From an uncultured Coprococcus sp. (lineage in GTDB: Bacteria; Bacillota; Clostridia; Lachnospirales; Lachnospiraceae), in the NCBI GenBank assembly GCA_947626675.1, contig CANQTC010000001.1, positions 62,001 to 126,000 of the forward strand: a DNA stretch of 64,000 bases, written 5' to 3'. The notes beneath the pieces are model-generated. The model made no database searches, was not told the DNA's origin, and saw nothing but the letters and a program-made list of their open reading frames with translations. The position numbers and the translations under genes were made by a program. Shown here piece after piece: positions 19,848 through 28,307 of the stretch; position 1 is the first letter of the stretch; each line of letters begins with the position of its first letter.

Positions 19848-22662
19848 GTTTGAGAATGATGTAAATATGTATGGTACTCAAACAACGCTACCTATGACAA
19901 ATACCAAAAATAAGTTTGAGAATGATGTAAATATGTATGGTACTCAAACATATCATGTTGTACGTTGCTTTAATTTTTGGTTTGAGAATGATGTAAATAT
20001 GTATGGTACTCAAACAATTATAGTTTTCAGCAAATCACAAAATGTGTTTGAGAATGATGTAAATATGTATGGTACTCAAACACTTGTACAGGATGTAGTT
20101 GTATTGGTTACGTTTGAGAATGATGTAAATATGTATGGTACTCAAACATACAGGGATTGAAATTGATTTGCTTTCTTGTTTGAGAATGATGTAAATATGT
20201 ATGGTACTCAAACTCAATAGCCACGCATACGCCTAAAGAATATGTTTGAGAATGATGTAAATATGTATGGTACTCAAACATTTGTAAATGATGTAGTTGT
20301 ATTGTCCGTGTTTGAGAATGATGTAAATATGTATGGTACTCAAACACATTAGCAAAGAATTATCGTGATAAATATGTTTGAGAATGATGTAAATATGTAT
20401 GGTACTCAAACGACTGAATATGATACATTGTCAACTGCAACGTTTGAGAATGATGTAAATATGTATGGTACTCAAACGGTGGTGTTGCAGGTAGTCAACA
20501 TTTAATTGTTTGAGAATGATGTAAATATGTATGGTACTCAAACCGATAACCGGATGTTATATATATGGGTTCTGTTTGAGAATGATGTAAATATGTATGG
20601 TACTCAAACCTTATGGAGCGACAGCTTTATCGACACAGTGTTTGAGAATGATGTAAATATGTATGGTACTCAAACTCTTATGGAGTGACAGTTTTATCGA
20701 TACGGGTTTGAGAATGATGTAAATATGTATGGTACTCAAACGATGTGCTTCCACTGTTCGACCCATTTGTTGTTTGAGAATGATGTAAATATGTATGGTA
20801 CTCAAACCAAAGACATTCGCTTAAGTCTTACATTGTAGTTTGAGAATGATGTAAATATGTATGGTACTCAAACGGATATGAATTTTTGGATAATTATTGT
20901 AATGTTTGAGAATGATGTAAATATGTATGGTACTCAAACGATTATAGTTTTCAGCAAATCACAAAAAGTGTTTGAGAATGATGTAAATATGTATGGTACT
21001 CAAACAAAATCACAACTAAGCCAATTAATACAGTCGTTTGAGAATGATGTAAATATGTATGGTACTCAAACATATAGAAATGGTGACATTTTGAAGGATT
21101 TGTTTGAGAATGATGTAAATATGTATGGTACTCAAACAGTAGTAGCTTGTATCAATGATGACGGAACGTTTGAGAATGATGTAAATATGTATGGTACTCA
21201 AACAAAACAATAGTTACCTATTCTGTATCAGTTGTTTGAGAATGATGTAAATATGTATGGTACTCAAACCCAGAATAATTGGTATTAATTCCGTATTTAG
21301 TTTGAGAATGATGTAAATATGTATGGTACTCAAACTTGTATATTTTATTCATAACCATACCATATGTTTGAGAATGATGTAAATATGTATGGTACTCAAA
21401 CAGCGTTTAGGTATTCTTTAATTCTTGCTCTGTTTGAGAATGATGTAAATATGTATGGTACTCAAACTATAAGTGATTTTGTCTAATTTACTCTCATGTT
21501 TGAGAATGATGTAAATATGTATGGTACTCAAACACAAGGGGGTGATAAAAAATGATTGAAGTAAGTTTGAGAATGATGTAAATATGTATGGTACTCAAAC
21601 AATCTGCTTAAAATGTCATCATAGTTTTTTGTTTGAGAATGATGTAAATATGTATGGTACTCAAACCATAAAGAAGTTGAAAAGATAGACGGCGAGTTTG
21701 AGAATGATGTAAATATGTATGGTACTCAAACAGCGTTTAGGTATTCTTTAATTCTTGCTCTGTTTGAGAATGATGTAAATATGTATGGTACTCAAACTAT
21801 AAGTGATTTTGTCTAATTTACTCTCATGTTTGAGAATGATGTAAATATGTATGGTACTCAAACTTCATTCTTCCTTTCTTGATTTTTACAAACGTTTGAG
21901 AATGATGTAAATATGTATGGTACTCAAACTGTGTGAATGATTTAAAAGATAAGGAGTGAGTTTGAGAATGATGTAAATATGTATGGTACTCAAACAGATT
22001 TTTGGACAAATTGGCAACATTGCCTGTTTGAGAATGATGTAAATATGTATGGTACTCAAACTATCATAGAGTTTCAAAATCCTACCCCCTTGTTTGAGAA
22101 TGATGTAAATATGTATGGTACTCAAACAGCGTAGGTATGAATAAATACGCAGGATAGTTTGAGAATGATGTAAATATGTATGGTACTCAAACGGTATAGC
22201 TGCACATATTGTAGCGACCAACGTTTGAGAATGATGTAAATATGTATGGTACTCAAACCAATAAGAACATGGTTGATATCATATCAAAGTTTGAGAATGA
22301 TGTAAATATGTATGGTACTCAAACTATTGGTCATGACATTTCATTATATGCGGTGTTTGAGAATGATGTAAATATGTATGGTACTCAAACAGGTCATCAA
22401 CTTTTGCGCTTGTATCGTAGTTTGAGAATGATGTAAATATGTATGGTACTCAAACGAATATTTACTTTTAGTGGATGATGCACAAGTTTGAGAATGATGT
22501 AAATATGTATGGTACTCAAACAACAAAACAGAGGGCAGAACATTTATATTAGTTTGAGAATGATGTAAATATGTATGGTACTCAAACACACAGGGATTGA
22601 TATTGACTTACTTTCTTGTTTGAGAATGATGTAAATATTAAATATATTAATGATACAAAAAC
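19848..22662 (+). CRISPR. Type II-A CRISPR array, 42 intact repeats plus a degenerate last one
   Basis: The 36-base repeat starts GTTTGAGAATGATGTAAAT and ends GGTACTCAAAC (first copy 19848-19883), with inverted ends GTTTGAG/CTCAAAC. Copies recur every 66 bases; spacers are 30 bases except spacer 26 (31) and spacers 28, 35 and 39 (29). I count 42 intact repeats and 42 spacers. The 43rd repeat (22618-22662) matches for 21 bases, has about 9 inserted bases and a mutated tail, which marks the trailer end. Spacers 24-25 recur exactly as spacers 29-30, and pairs 3/17, 5/42 and 12/13 are near-identical. The repeat is complementary to the tracrRNA at 13761-13799. Confidence 0.99.
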
Positions 22663-22836
22663 ATTTTAGCTATAACAAAGAAAAGAGTAGTAGATAAAAA
22701 CATATTTTTTCCCAAAACCCCATTGCCACTTTTGCAACACAGGAGTATACTTGTGTCTATAAAAGGTCAAAATCTTTTAAATATGTATAAAAAGTAGGAT
22801 GGATTTTATGCTATCCACATTTGATTGGAGGTCAAT

Positions 22837-23169
22837 ATGACATTTAACATTGTATTTGGACAGATTAAAAAGGGGATTGAGGGAGTTGACCCAAGTGTAA
22901 TTAATGGCAAGCTTGCTATACAGATTACTTTAACAGGTCTTGGCGGCGGAACATTTTATATTGAAGTTTTAAATGGAAAACTATCTGTTGAGCCATATGA
23001 TTATCATGACAGAGATGCAGCATTAACAATCAGTGTAAGTGATTTCAAGAAGTTAGCAGAAGGCAAACTTGAGCCGGTAGAAGCATTTAATTCAGGAAAG
23101 CTTAAGATTGACGGCAGCATTGAGAAAGCTCTTGAATTAGTGAAGCTGTTAGAAACCAAAAAGAACTAA
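22837..23169 (+). CDS. SCP2 sterol-carrier-domain protein
   Basis: 110 residues from the ATG at 22837 with GGAGGT at 22827-22832; the in-frame TTG at 22825 precedes that site. The sequence (GKLAIQITLTGLGGGTFYIEVLNGKLSVE, DAALTISVSDFKKLAEGKLEPVEAFNSGKLKIDG) is the SCP2 fold, which binds lipids or hydrophobic ligands. As a stand-alone small protein its ligand is unknown. It sits alone between the CRISPR trailer and a hairpin terminator. Confidence 0.85.
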   Translation: MTFNIVFGQIKKGIEGVDPSVINGKLAIQITLTGLGGGTFYIEVLNGKLSVEPYDYHDRDAALTISVSDFKKLAEGKLEPVEAFNSGKLKIDGSIEKALELVKLLETKKN

Positions 23170-23187
23170 TTTTATAATAAGTCTAAG

Positions 23188-23229
23188 ACGTCAACTATTA
23201 GAAATAGTATCTGATAGTTGACGTTTTTT
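23188..23229 (+). terminator. Terminator after the SCP2 gene
   Basis: ACGTCAACTAT (23188-23198) pairs with ATAGTTGACGT (23214-23224), followed by a T run. Confidence 0.88.
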
Positions 23230-23249
23230 AATCTAAACAACAATTAAAC

Positions 23250-23318
23250 GTACAAATGTTCGAGAAAAGTATTGACATCGGAACAACTGTTCGATATAAT
23301 ATAGACAAACAAATGTTC
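23250..23318 (+). promoter_or_regulatory. SOS promoter with three LexA boxes
   Basis: TTGACA (23272-23277) and TATAAT (23295-23300) are 17 bases apart, both perfect consensus. The perfect box GAACAACTGTTC (23281-23292) lies in the spacer; GTACAAATGTTC (23250-23261) and AAACAAATGTTC (23307-23318) flank it, each one base off GAAC-N4-GTTC. The last is identical to the box at 11101-11112 in front of lexA. A strong promoter held off by LexA is the obvious reading. Confidence 0.88.
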
Positions 23319-23331
23319 AGGAGGTCATATT

Positions 23332-23658
23332 ATGAAGAATTTAATACGTTTTATTAGTTCAAAGAAGCTTATGCTTATTGTAGCTATTATTGTTTTATCT
23401 GTTATATATATTGGCATTACACATGAGGATGCCCCTGAGACAAATGCATCCAAAGCCAGTGAGAAGTATTTTACATGCATTACGATTGAGCAGGGCGATA
23501 CATTGTGGGATATAGCAGAAGAGTACAAAACAGAAGAGTACGCCAGTACACAGGACTATATTGATGAGATATTATCTATTAATAATTTGAATACTGCGAA
23601 TATTGTATCAGGCACGAATTTGCTTATACCATATTATGAAGTAAAAAATTATCAATAG
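23332..23658 (+). CDS. YneA-like SOS cell-division inhibitor (TM + LysM)
   Basis: 108 residues: a membrane segment (KLMLIVAIIVLSVIYIGI, about 13-30) and a C-terminal LysM domain (TIEQGDTLWDIAEEYK ... SGTNLLIPYY). This is the architecture of B. subtilis YneA, which halts division during SOS. The three-box LexA promoter strongly supports that role, although in Bacillus yneA sits next to lexA and here it is 12 kb away. GGAGG precedes the ATG. Assignment is by architecture and regulation; sequence identity to YneA outside LysM could not be checked. Confidence 0.8.
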   Translation: MKNLIRFISSKKLMLIVAIIVLSVIYIGITHEDAPETNASKASEKYFTCITIEQGDTLWDIAEEYKTEEYASTQDYIDEILSINNLNTANIVSGTNLLIPYYEVKNYQ

Positions 23659-23716
23659 TCATATATCGAATTGGAAGTTCCATCATTTCAAATTTGTGTA
23701 ATCAGCTTAAATGCAT

Positions 23717-23771
23717 AAAAAGTTCAGGCATATATAGCAGATAAAATGTTTATATATACGCCTGAACTTTT
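23717..23771. terminator. Bidirectional terminator
   Basis: AAAAGTTCAGGC (23717-23728) pairs with GCCTGAACTTTT (23760-23771), with an additional inner ATATATA/TATATAT pairing. It separates the converging LysM and TtcA-like genes. Confidence 0.85.
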
Positions 23772-23800
23772 AAATGTATGATGAAAATTATAAAATGCAA

Positions 23801-24553
23801 TTATGATTCCCCAGCATTTAATCTGGGATTTTCTATTTTGTGTGGCCATCCCGGAATATTCCCACGTTCAATAGCAGCAAATATCCTATTTTTACAATTA
23901 GGTGTTTCCTGTTCTAATCTGGCAAGAGTTTGTTTGGCATATTCGCGTTTTGTATAGCCATCAGCAGGGCAGGCGCTTTTGATTACAGGAAGCTGCATAT
24001 CTTTTTTAAAAGAGACTATTTCCCCTTCAGTAACATACATAAGAGGGCGTATAACCATTAACCGGCTTCTGTCCAGATATGTCTTAGGAGAGAAGGTATG
24101 TATCCTTCCTTCATATATAAGCGACATCAGAAAGGTTTCTGTAAAATCATCTTTGTGGTGGGCATAAGCGACTTTATTGCATCCAAGTTCGGATATTTTA
24201 TCGTTTAATGCGCCTTTGCGCATCTTAGCACAAAGAGAACACGGATTTTTTTCCTTTCTTATATTGAATACAACATCAAATATCTCTGTTTTCACTATAT
24301 GATATTCTACATTAAGTTTATCACAAAGTGCCTGCACCTTTGAAGTATCAAAATTATTAAATCCTAAGTCTACGGTTATTGCTACCAGTTGAAAATTTTT
24401 AGGATAAAAACGCCTTAACTCAGCTAATGCATAAAGAAGTGTCAGGCTGTCTTTACCACCAGATATCCCAACAGCAATTTTATCATTTTCATCAATCATA
24501 CTATAACAGTCTACAGCTCGGCGGGTATAACTTAATAATTTTTGTAGTTTCAT
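23801..24553 (-). CDS. TtcA-like tRNA 2-thiocytidine / PP-loop ATPase
   Basis: 250 residues with the PP-loop GISGGKDSLTLLYAL (P-loop SGGKDS), the Cys pair in NPCSLCAKMRKGAL that holds a cofactor cluster in TtcA proteins, and HHKDDFTETFLMSL. TtcA inserts sulfur at C32 of tRNA; the Lachnospiraceae members are annotated as TtcA-like and their substrate is less certain. It is transcribed toward the bidirectional terminator, with a 400-base gap to the divergent recombinase gene. Confidence 0.87.
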   Translation of the reverse strand: MKLQKLLSYTRRAVDCYSMIDENDKIAVGISGGKDSLTLLYALAELRRFYPKNFQLVAITVDLGFNNFDTSKVQALCDKLNVEYHIVKTEIFDVVFNIRKEKNPCSLCAKMRKGALNDKISELGCNKVAYAHHKDDFTETFLMSLIYEGRIHTFSPKTYLDRSRLMVIRPLMYVTEGEIVSFKKDMQLPVIKSACPADGYTKREYAKQTLARLEQETPNCKNRIFAAIERGNIPGWPHKIENPRLNAGES

Positions 24554-24956
24554 TTTTTAATTCCTTATAGTTCATTTTTTAGTCTGCCTTAAATTATTAT
24601 TTTCATGTTTAAGGTGTAAATTTTTTTCTTTGGTAAAAATCTACCTATTATTATAACAGCATCAATAATAGATAATATAACCGATTGTGCCAAATATCGC
24701 AATAATAAATATGTTAGCAGTACATTTTATTAAAGCAGCAGTAAAACATACAACTATGCGCAAAACTCAGGTTTTACGAAAAAATATCGTGCAAAACACA
24801 TAGAAGAGTGCTATACTAAATATAGACAAGTTGTTTGTACTACAGAAATATTATACTTTAATAACAAATAACTTCAACATGTTTATTAAAAAAATATAAT
24901 TATATCTCTATTAGATAATTAGATTAAACATGTATTTTATAAACGGAGGGTTATAT
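24554..24956. other. Divergent intergenic region, 400 bases
   Basis: AT-rich gap between the TtcA-like gene and the recombinase. I see no gene. A TATACT-type -10 (around 24812) and the recombinase ribosome binding site CGGAGGG just before 24957 are present. A patch at about 24752-24800 has GCAAAAC repeated within imperfect dyads (CTATGCGCAAAAC ... GCAAAACACATAG), possibly a regulator or recombinase site. Confidence 0.4.
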
Positions 24957-26018
24957 ATGGCTGACACTTATAACAAACAAGTTGACAATAATAATATTAT
25001 GTTACTAAGAAATATACTTAACGAACTACCATCCTATGTTAAGGTAGTTTTTAGAGGTATTGAAAATACTACATCATCCAGAACCCGTCTTGGTTATGCC
25101 AGGGATATAAAAATATTTTTCAATTACTTATGTGAACAAAATTCTTATTTTAGGAACAAAACGGTTATGGATATCTCACTTGATGACTTGGCCGGGCTTG
25201 AAGCTGAGGATATCGAGGAATATCTCGAATATTTAAAATTATATGAAAAAAATGGACGTACCTATACCAATGGTGAACGTGCTATTAAACGTAAATTATC
25301 TGCATTACGAATATTTTATGGCTATTTATATAAAAATGACCGGATAACTTCAAATCCCGCTGCAAAGGTAGATATGCCTAAAATTCATGGCAAAGCAATT
25401 GTTCGTATGGATGCAAACGAAGTCGTTGATTTCCTTGATGAAGTTGAATATGGGAATAATCTTACAACCAAGCAGCAAAACTGGCATGATAAACTTAAAA
25501 CAAGAGATTTGGCACTTTTAACACTTATGCTTGGTACAGGGATACGAGTTTCAGAATGTATCGGAATAGATATAAAGGATGTAGACTTAAATAATTCCAA
25601 AGTTAAAGTTGTGCGCAAAGGCGGTTATGAATCATTTGTGTACTTTGGAGATGAGGTTATGGAAGCGCTCATTCCTTATATAGAAGAACGGAAAAAAATG
25701 ATTCCGGCGGAAGGTCATGAAAATGCACTATTTTTGTCTAATCAAATGAAACGAATATCAGTGCGTTCCGTTCAGAATTTAGTCAAGAAATACTCTTCCG
25801 GTTCTGTTCCTTTAAAACATATTACACCTCATAAGCTTCGTAGTACATACGGAACAGAATTATACAGGGAAACTGGAGATATATATCTTGTAGCTGACGT
25901 ATTAGGTCACAGCGATGTAAATACGACCAAAAAACATTATGCCGACATGGATGAAGAACGCCGCCGGTATGCAAGAAATAAAGTGCAGCTAAGAGAAAAA
26001 ACAAATAAGCAAAATTGA
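24957..26018 (+). CDS. Tyrosine recombinase (XerC/D-like)
   Basis: 353 residues from the ATG at 24957 (GGAGGG upstream). The N-terminal SAM-like core-binding domain (TRLGYARDIKIFFNYLCEQ) leads to a catalytic domain with Arg in GTGIRVSE, HKLR (PHKLRSTYGTEL), LGHSDVNTTKKHYA containing the second His and the Tyr nucleophile: the full R-K-H-R-H-Y set appears present. It could act at the chromosome terminus or on mobile DNA. No attachment repeat or phage gene was found nearby, which favours a housekeeping role. Confidence 0.88.
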   Translation: MADTYNKQVDNNNIMLLRNILNELPSYVKVVFRGIENTTSSRTRLGYARDIKIFFNYLCEQNSYFRNKTVMDISLDDLAGLEAEDIEEYLEYLKLYEKNGRTYTNGERAIKRKLSALRIFYGYLYKNDRITSNPAAKVDMPKIHGKAIVRMDANEVVDFLDEVEYGNNLTTKQQNWHDKLKTRDLALLTLMLGTGIRVSECIGIDIKDVDLNNSKVKVVRKGGYESFVYFGDEVMEALIPYIEERKKMIPAEGHENALFLSNQMKRISVRSVQNLVKKYSSGSVPLKHITPHKLRSTYGTELYRETGDIYLVADVLGHSDVNTTKKHYADMDEERRRYARNKVQLREKTNKQN

Positions 26019-26041
26019 ATATTGAACAGATAGCAAATAAA

Positions 26042-26104
26042 AAACTGTATATATAATATCGGATATTTTTAATAATTTATATACCGATTTATATATACAG
26101 TTTC
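26042..26104. terminator. Hairpin between converging recombinase and kinase-like genes
   Basis: AAACTGTATATATA (from 26042) pairs with TATATATACAGTTT (to 26104), with an inner ATCGG/CCGAT pairing. T run is short, so termination strength is uncertain. Confidence 0.65.
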
Positions 26105-26169
26105 TTGTTCATATATGCTGTTTCTTATTTTTATAATCTTTTATAACGCATCAGTCATCAATAGTTAAT

Positions 26170-26781
26170 CTAGTATTTTGTTATGATTTCATACAGCATA
26201 TCAACCGTTTTTTCTATCCCATAGATACTTGTATTAATACAAATATCATAGCCCTTCATCTCTCCCCAACGCTTTGAGGTATAATAATTATAGTAAGATG
26301 CCCTTGATTTATCTTCCTTTTTAATCATGTCTTTTGCATTATTTTCTGATATTTCATATTTCTGTGAAATTCTCTTTATCCGGTCTTCTAAATTTGCATA
26401 AATAAATACATTTAAAACACCATCAACATCCTTCAGTGCATAATCAGCGCATCTTCCTACAAATACGCATGAGCCATCCTGATTTGCCAGATTTTTAATT
26501 GTATCAAAAGCTGCTAAAAACACCTTGTGGTTAAGAGGAAGCTCCGGTGAAGCACCAAAACCAAACGAATACGGATCCATCACAAGTGAATAAAGGAAAC
26601 TATTGGTTGGCCTTTCATCAAAACTATCAAATATTTCTTCACATATGCCGCTCTCTTTCGCTGCATGTTTTAATAACTCTTTATCATAAAATGGTACCTG
26701 CATTTTCTTTGCAAGTGCTTCGCCTATTTGTTTTCCACCACTACCAAATTGACGGCCTATTGTAATAATCTTCTTGCTCAT
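26170..26781 (-). CDS. Cytidylate-kinase-like protein
   Basis: About 203 residues from MSKKIITIGRQFGSGGKQIGE, a P-loop-like start typical of the cytidylate-kinase-like family common in Clostridia; FVGRCADYAL and KEDKSRASYYNYYT follow. I start at 26781 because a GGGGG site precedes that ATG; an upstream extension to 26817 overlaps it. The true substrate of this family is unknown; it differs from canonical Cmk. Confidence 0.8.
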   Translation of the reverse strand: MSKKIITIGRQFGSGGKQIGEALAKKMQVPFYDKELLKHAAKESGICEEIFDSFDERPTNSFLYSLVMDPYSFGFGASPELPLNHKVFLAAFDTIKNLANQDGSCVFVGRCADYALKDVDGVLNVFIYANLEDRIKRISQKYEISENNAKDMIKKEDKSRASYYNYYTSKRWGEMKGYDICINTSIYGIEKTVDMLYEIITKY

Positions 26782-26915
26782 AATATAAAACCCCCTTTTA
26801 TATGTACAAAATGACAAAAAAACTAAATATTTATATATAAATTATAACATTTTATACATGTAATTACAATTGTTGTTTTCATTGGTTTCGGTCAAAAATG
26901 TTGAAAGGCATTTTA

Positions 26916-27374
26916 CTATTCTACAGAAAACGTAAGTCTGCTAAAAACTTCCTCGGCAGATTCCTGACTAATTGTATTGCCTATTATAAATGATGTTTTT
27001 GAGTTATTAATCTTCATTACATAATCGTATTCCATTCCTGAATATCCGGATACTTTGTAGAAAAAGTATGTTACGCCATTTTTTGAACCTTCATCTAATA
27101 GTTCAACACTATCATCTGAATCGACAATGGACTTATAATAGTCATATGACTCTTCCTGTGCAAATGTTCCCTGCGAAATTGTTGAACCATTTTGGCTGAA
27201 TTGAATTGGTAATGAACTGGACAAATCATACTGCTCAGAAGTATTCATATTAATTTTAATTGTGTCACCTGTGTCAACATTAAATGTGTAGGCTTTTGAT
27301 GAATGTATGGTACAGCCATTTAAGCATATACATAATACCACACATAATAAAATACAACTGAAAATTCTCTTCAT
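26916..27374 (-). CDS. Small secreted lipoprotein
   Basis: 152 residues with a lipoprotein signal peptide (KRIFSCILLCVVLCICLNGC), Cys21 being the predicted lipidated residue. The mature part is Ser/Tyr/Asp rich with no recognised domain. GGAGGAT precedes the ATG. About 140 bases upstream lies a 73-base element shared with the promoter of the secreted protein at 56609. Confidence 0.8.
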   Translation of the reverse strand: MKRIFSCILLCVVLCICLNGCTIHSSKAYTFNVDTGDTIKINMNTSEQYDLSSSLPIQFSQNGSTISQGTFAQEESYDYYKSIVDSDDSVELLDEGSKNGVTYFFYKVSGYSGMEYDYVMKINNSKTSFIIGNTISQESAEEVFSRLTFSVE

Positions 27375-27512
27375 ACTGTTATCCTCCGTATTACATTAAT
27401 ATAATTTTTATAATATCAAAAATAAATTATCCCGTAAACAGTTATAATCTCTTTATTTATATTAAATCACTTTATCGAAGCGCTCTTTTACATTTCTTCT
27501 TTTTGCTTACGA

Positions 27513-27585
27513 CTGTATTATATATATTCTTATAAAAAAATGTGACGAATTGCCTAAATTGCTTACTTTTTGCCTGAAATGTATT
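27513..27585 (-). promoter_or_regulatory. Copy A of a 73-base promoter element with tandem repeats
   Basis: This stretch matches 56701-56773 at all but about seven of 73 positions. On the minus strand it holds two copies of a TTCAGGCAA-like repeat 20 bases apart (one degenerate: TTTAGGCAA), followed by a TATAAT-type -10. It is oriented toward the lipoprotein gene. The second copy lies beside a LytTR-type response regulator, so it is probably a LytTR-controlled promoter. Confidence 0.6.
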
Positions 27586-27775
27586 AAACGCAAAACATAA
27601 TAACACCTTGCAATTTTGAAAGCGGCTTCTCCCTTATCAACAAATAAACATTTTATAATTTTTATAAAAAATTTATTTTTTTACTTAATATATAAAATTT
27701 TTATTGATAATTTATTTAAATAAGTTATAATAAAACGTATGCACATTTACATTTTTAATGAAGGAATGACTTAAT

Positions 27776-28300
27776 ATGCTTTATACAAATGATACCGCCA
27801 TAGAGCGGTTATTAAATAGTTATCGTACATATTACAATATTACAATGTATGAAGGTGAGCAAAAGTGGCTTACAGCAATTTGCGAGTTCTATGAACACTC
27901 CGAGAAATATGTTTTGTCACGAAAAGCTGAATTATGGGCTGCCGACTGTGAAGAGTTCATATATTTGTATAATGTAGAACATCTGACGGAAGAAATATTT
28001 GCAGAAATCAGAGATTTCAGTAAAAAAGACGGTCTTTCACGCGCAAATATTGGTCCCGGTCATATGTATACTTATATTACTCCGGTCATTGTATGTAATA
28101 CTTGTACGGATGAAGCAAGAAAAGCATTAAAAAAATGTCGCATTTACAAAAGTTTTCGATTTTCTCTGCATGGATGGATGGATTTTCATGCTGCTGTTTT
28201 TGAAGTTTCAAATAATCATATTTCTACAAACAGAAGCGGAAAATGTGTAGAGAAAGTTTTGAAAAATATTTTATTCCTAAAGAAAAAGAAAAGGAGATGA
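27776..28300 (+). CDS. Hypothetical protein upstream of CstA
   Basis: 174 residues, soluble, with no signal peptide; features CNTCTDEARKALKKCR with three Cys and a basic C-terminus (LFLKKKKRR). I do not recognise the family. It ends 7 bases before the carbon-starvation transporter gene and is surely co-transcribed, so an accessory or regulatory role for the transporter is a reasonable inference only. GAAGGAA precedes the ATG. Confidence 0.75.
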   Translation: MLYTNDTAIERLLNSYRTYYNITMYEGEQKWLTAICEFYEHSEKYVLSRKAELWAADCEEFIYLYNVEHLTEEIFAEIRDFSKKDGLSRANIGPGHMYTYITPVIVCNTCTDEARKALKKCRIYKSFRFSLHGWMDFHAAVFEVSNNHISTNRSGKCVEKVLKNILFLKKKKRR

Positions 28301-28307
28301 CTTATTA

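Noticed and set aside
20035..20111. Spacers matching other genes in this window (self-targeting)
   Set aside because: I compared the spacers by eye with the rest of the window and saw no match; a full genome search was not possible.
19798..22589. Long open frames with the repeated motif FENDVNMYGTQT or FEYHTYLHHSQT, like a tandem-repeat protein
   Set aside because: They are translations of the 36-base CRISPR repeat (a multiple of three with 30-base spacers), not genes.
24957..26018. Prophage or integrative element driven by the tyrosine recombinase
   Set aside because: No phage or conjugation genes, tRNA or attachment repeats nearby; neighbours are ordinary chromosomal genes.
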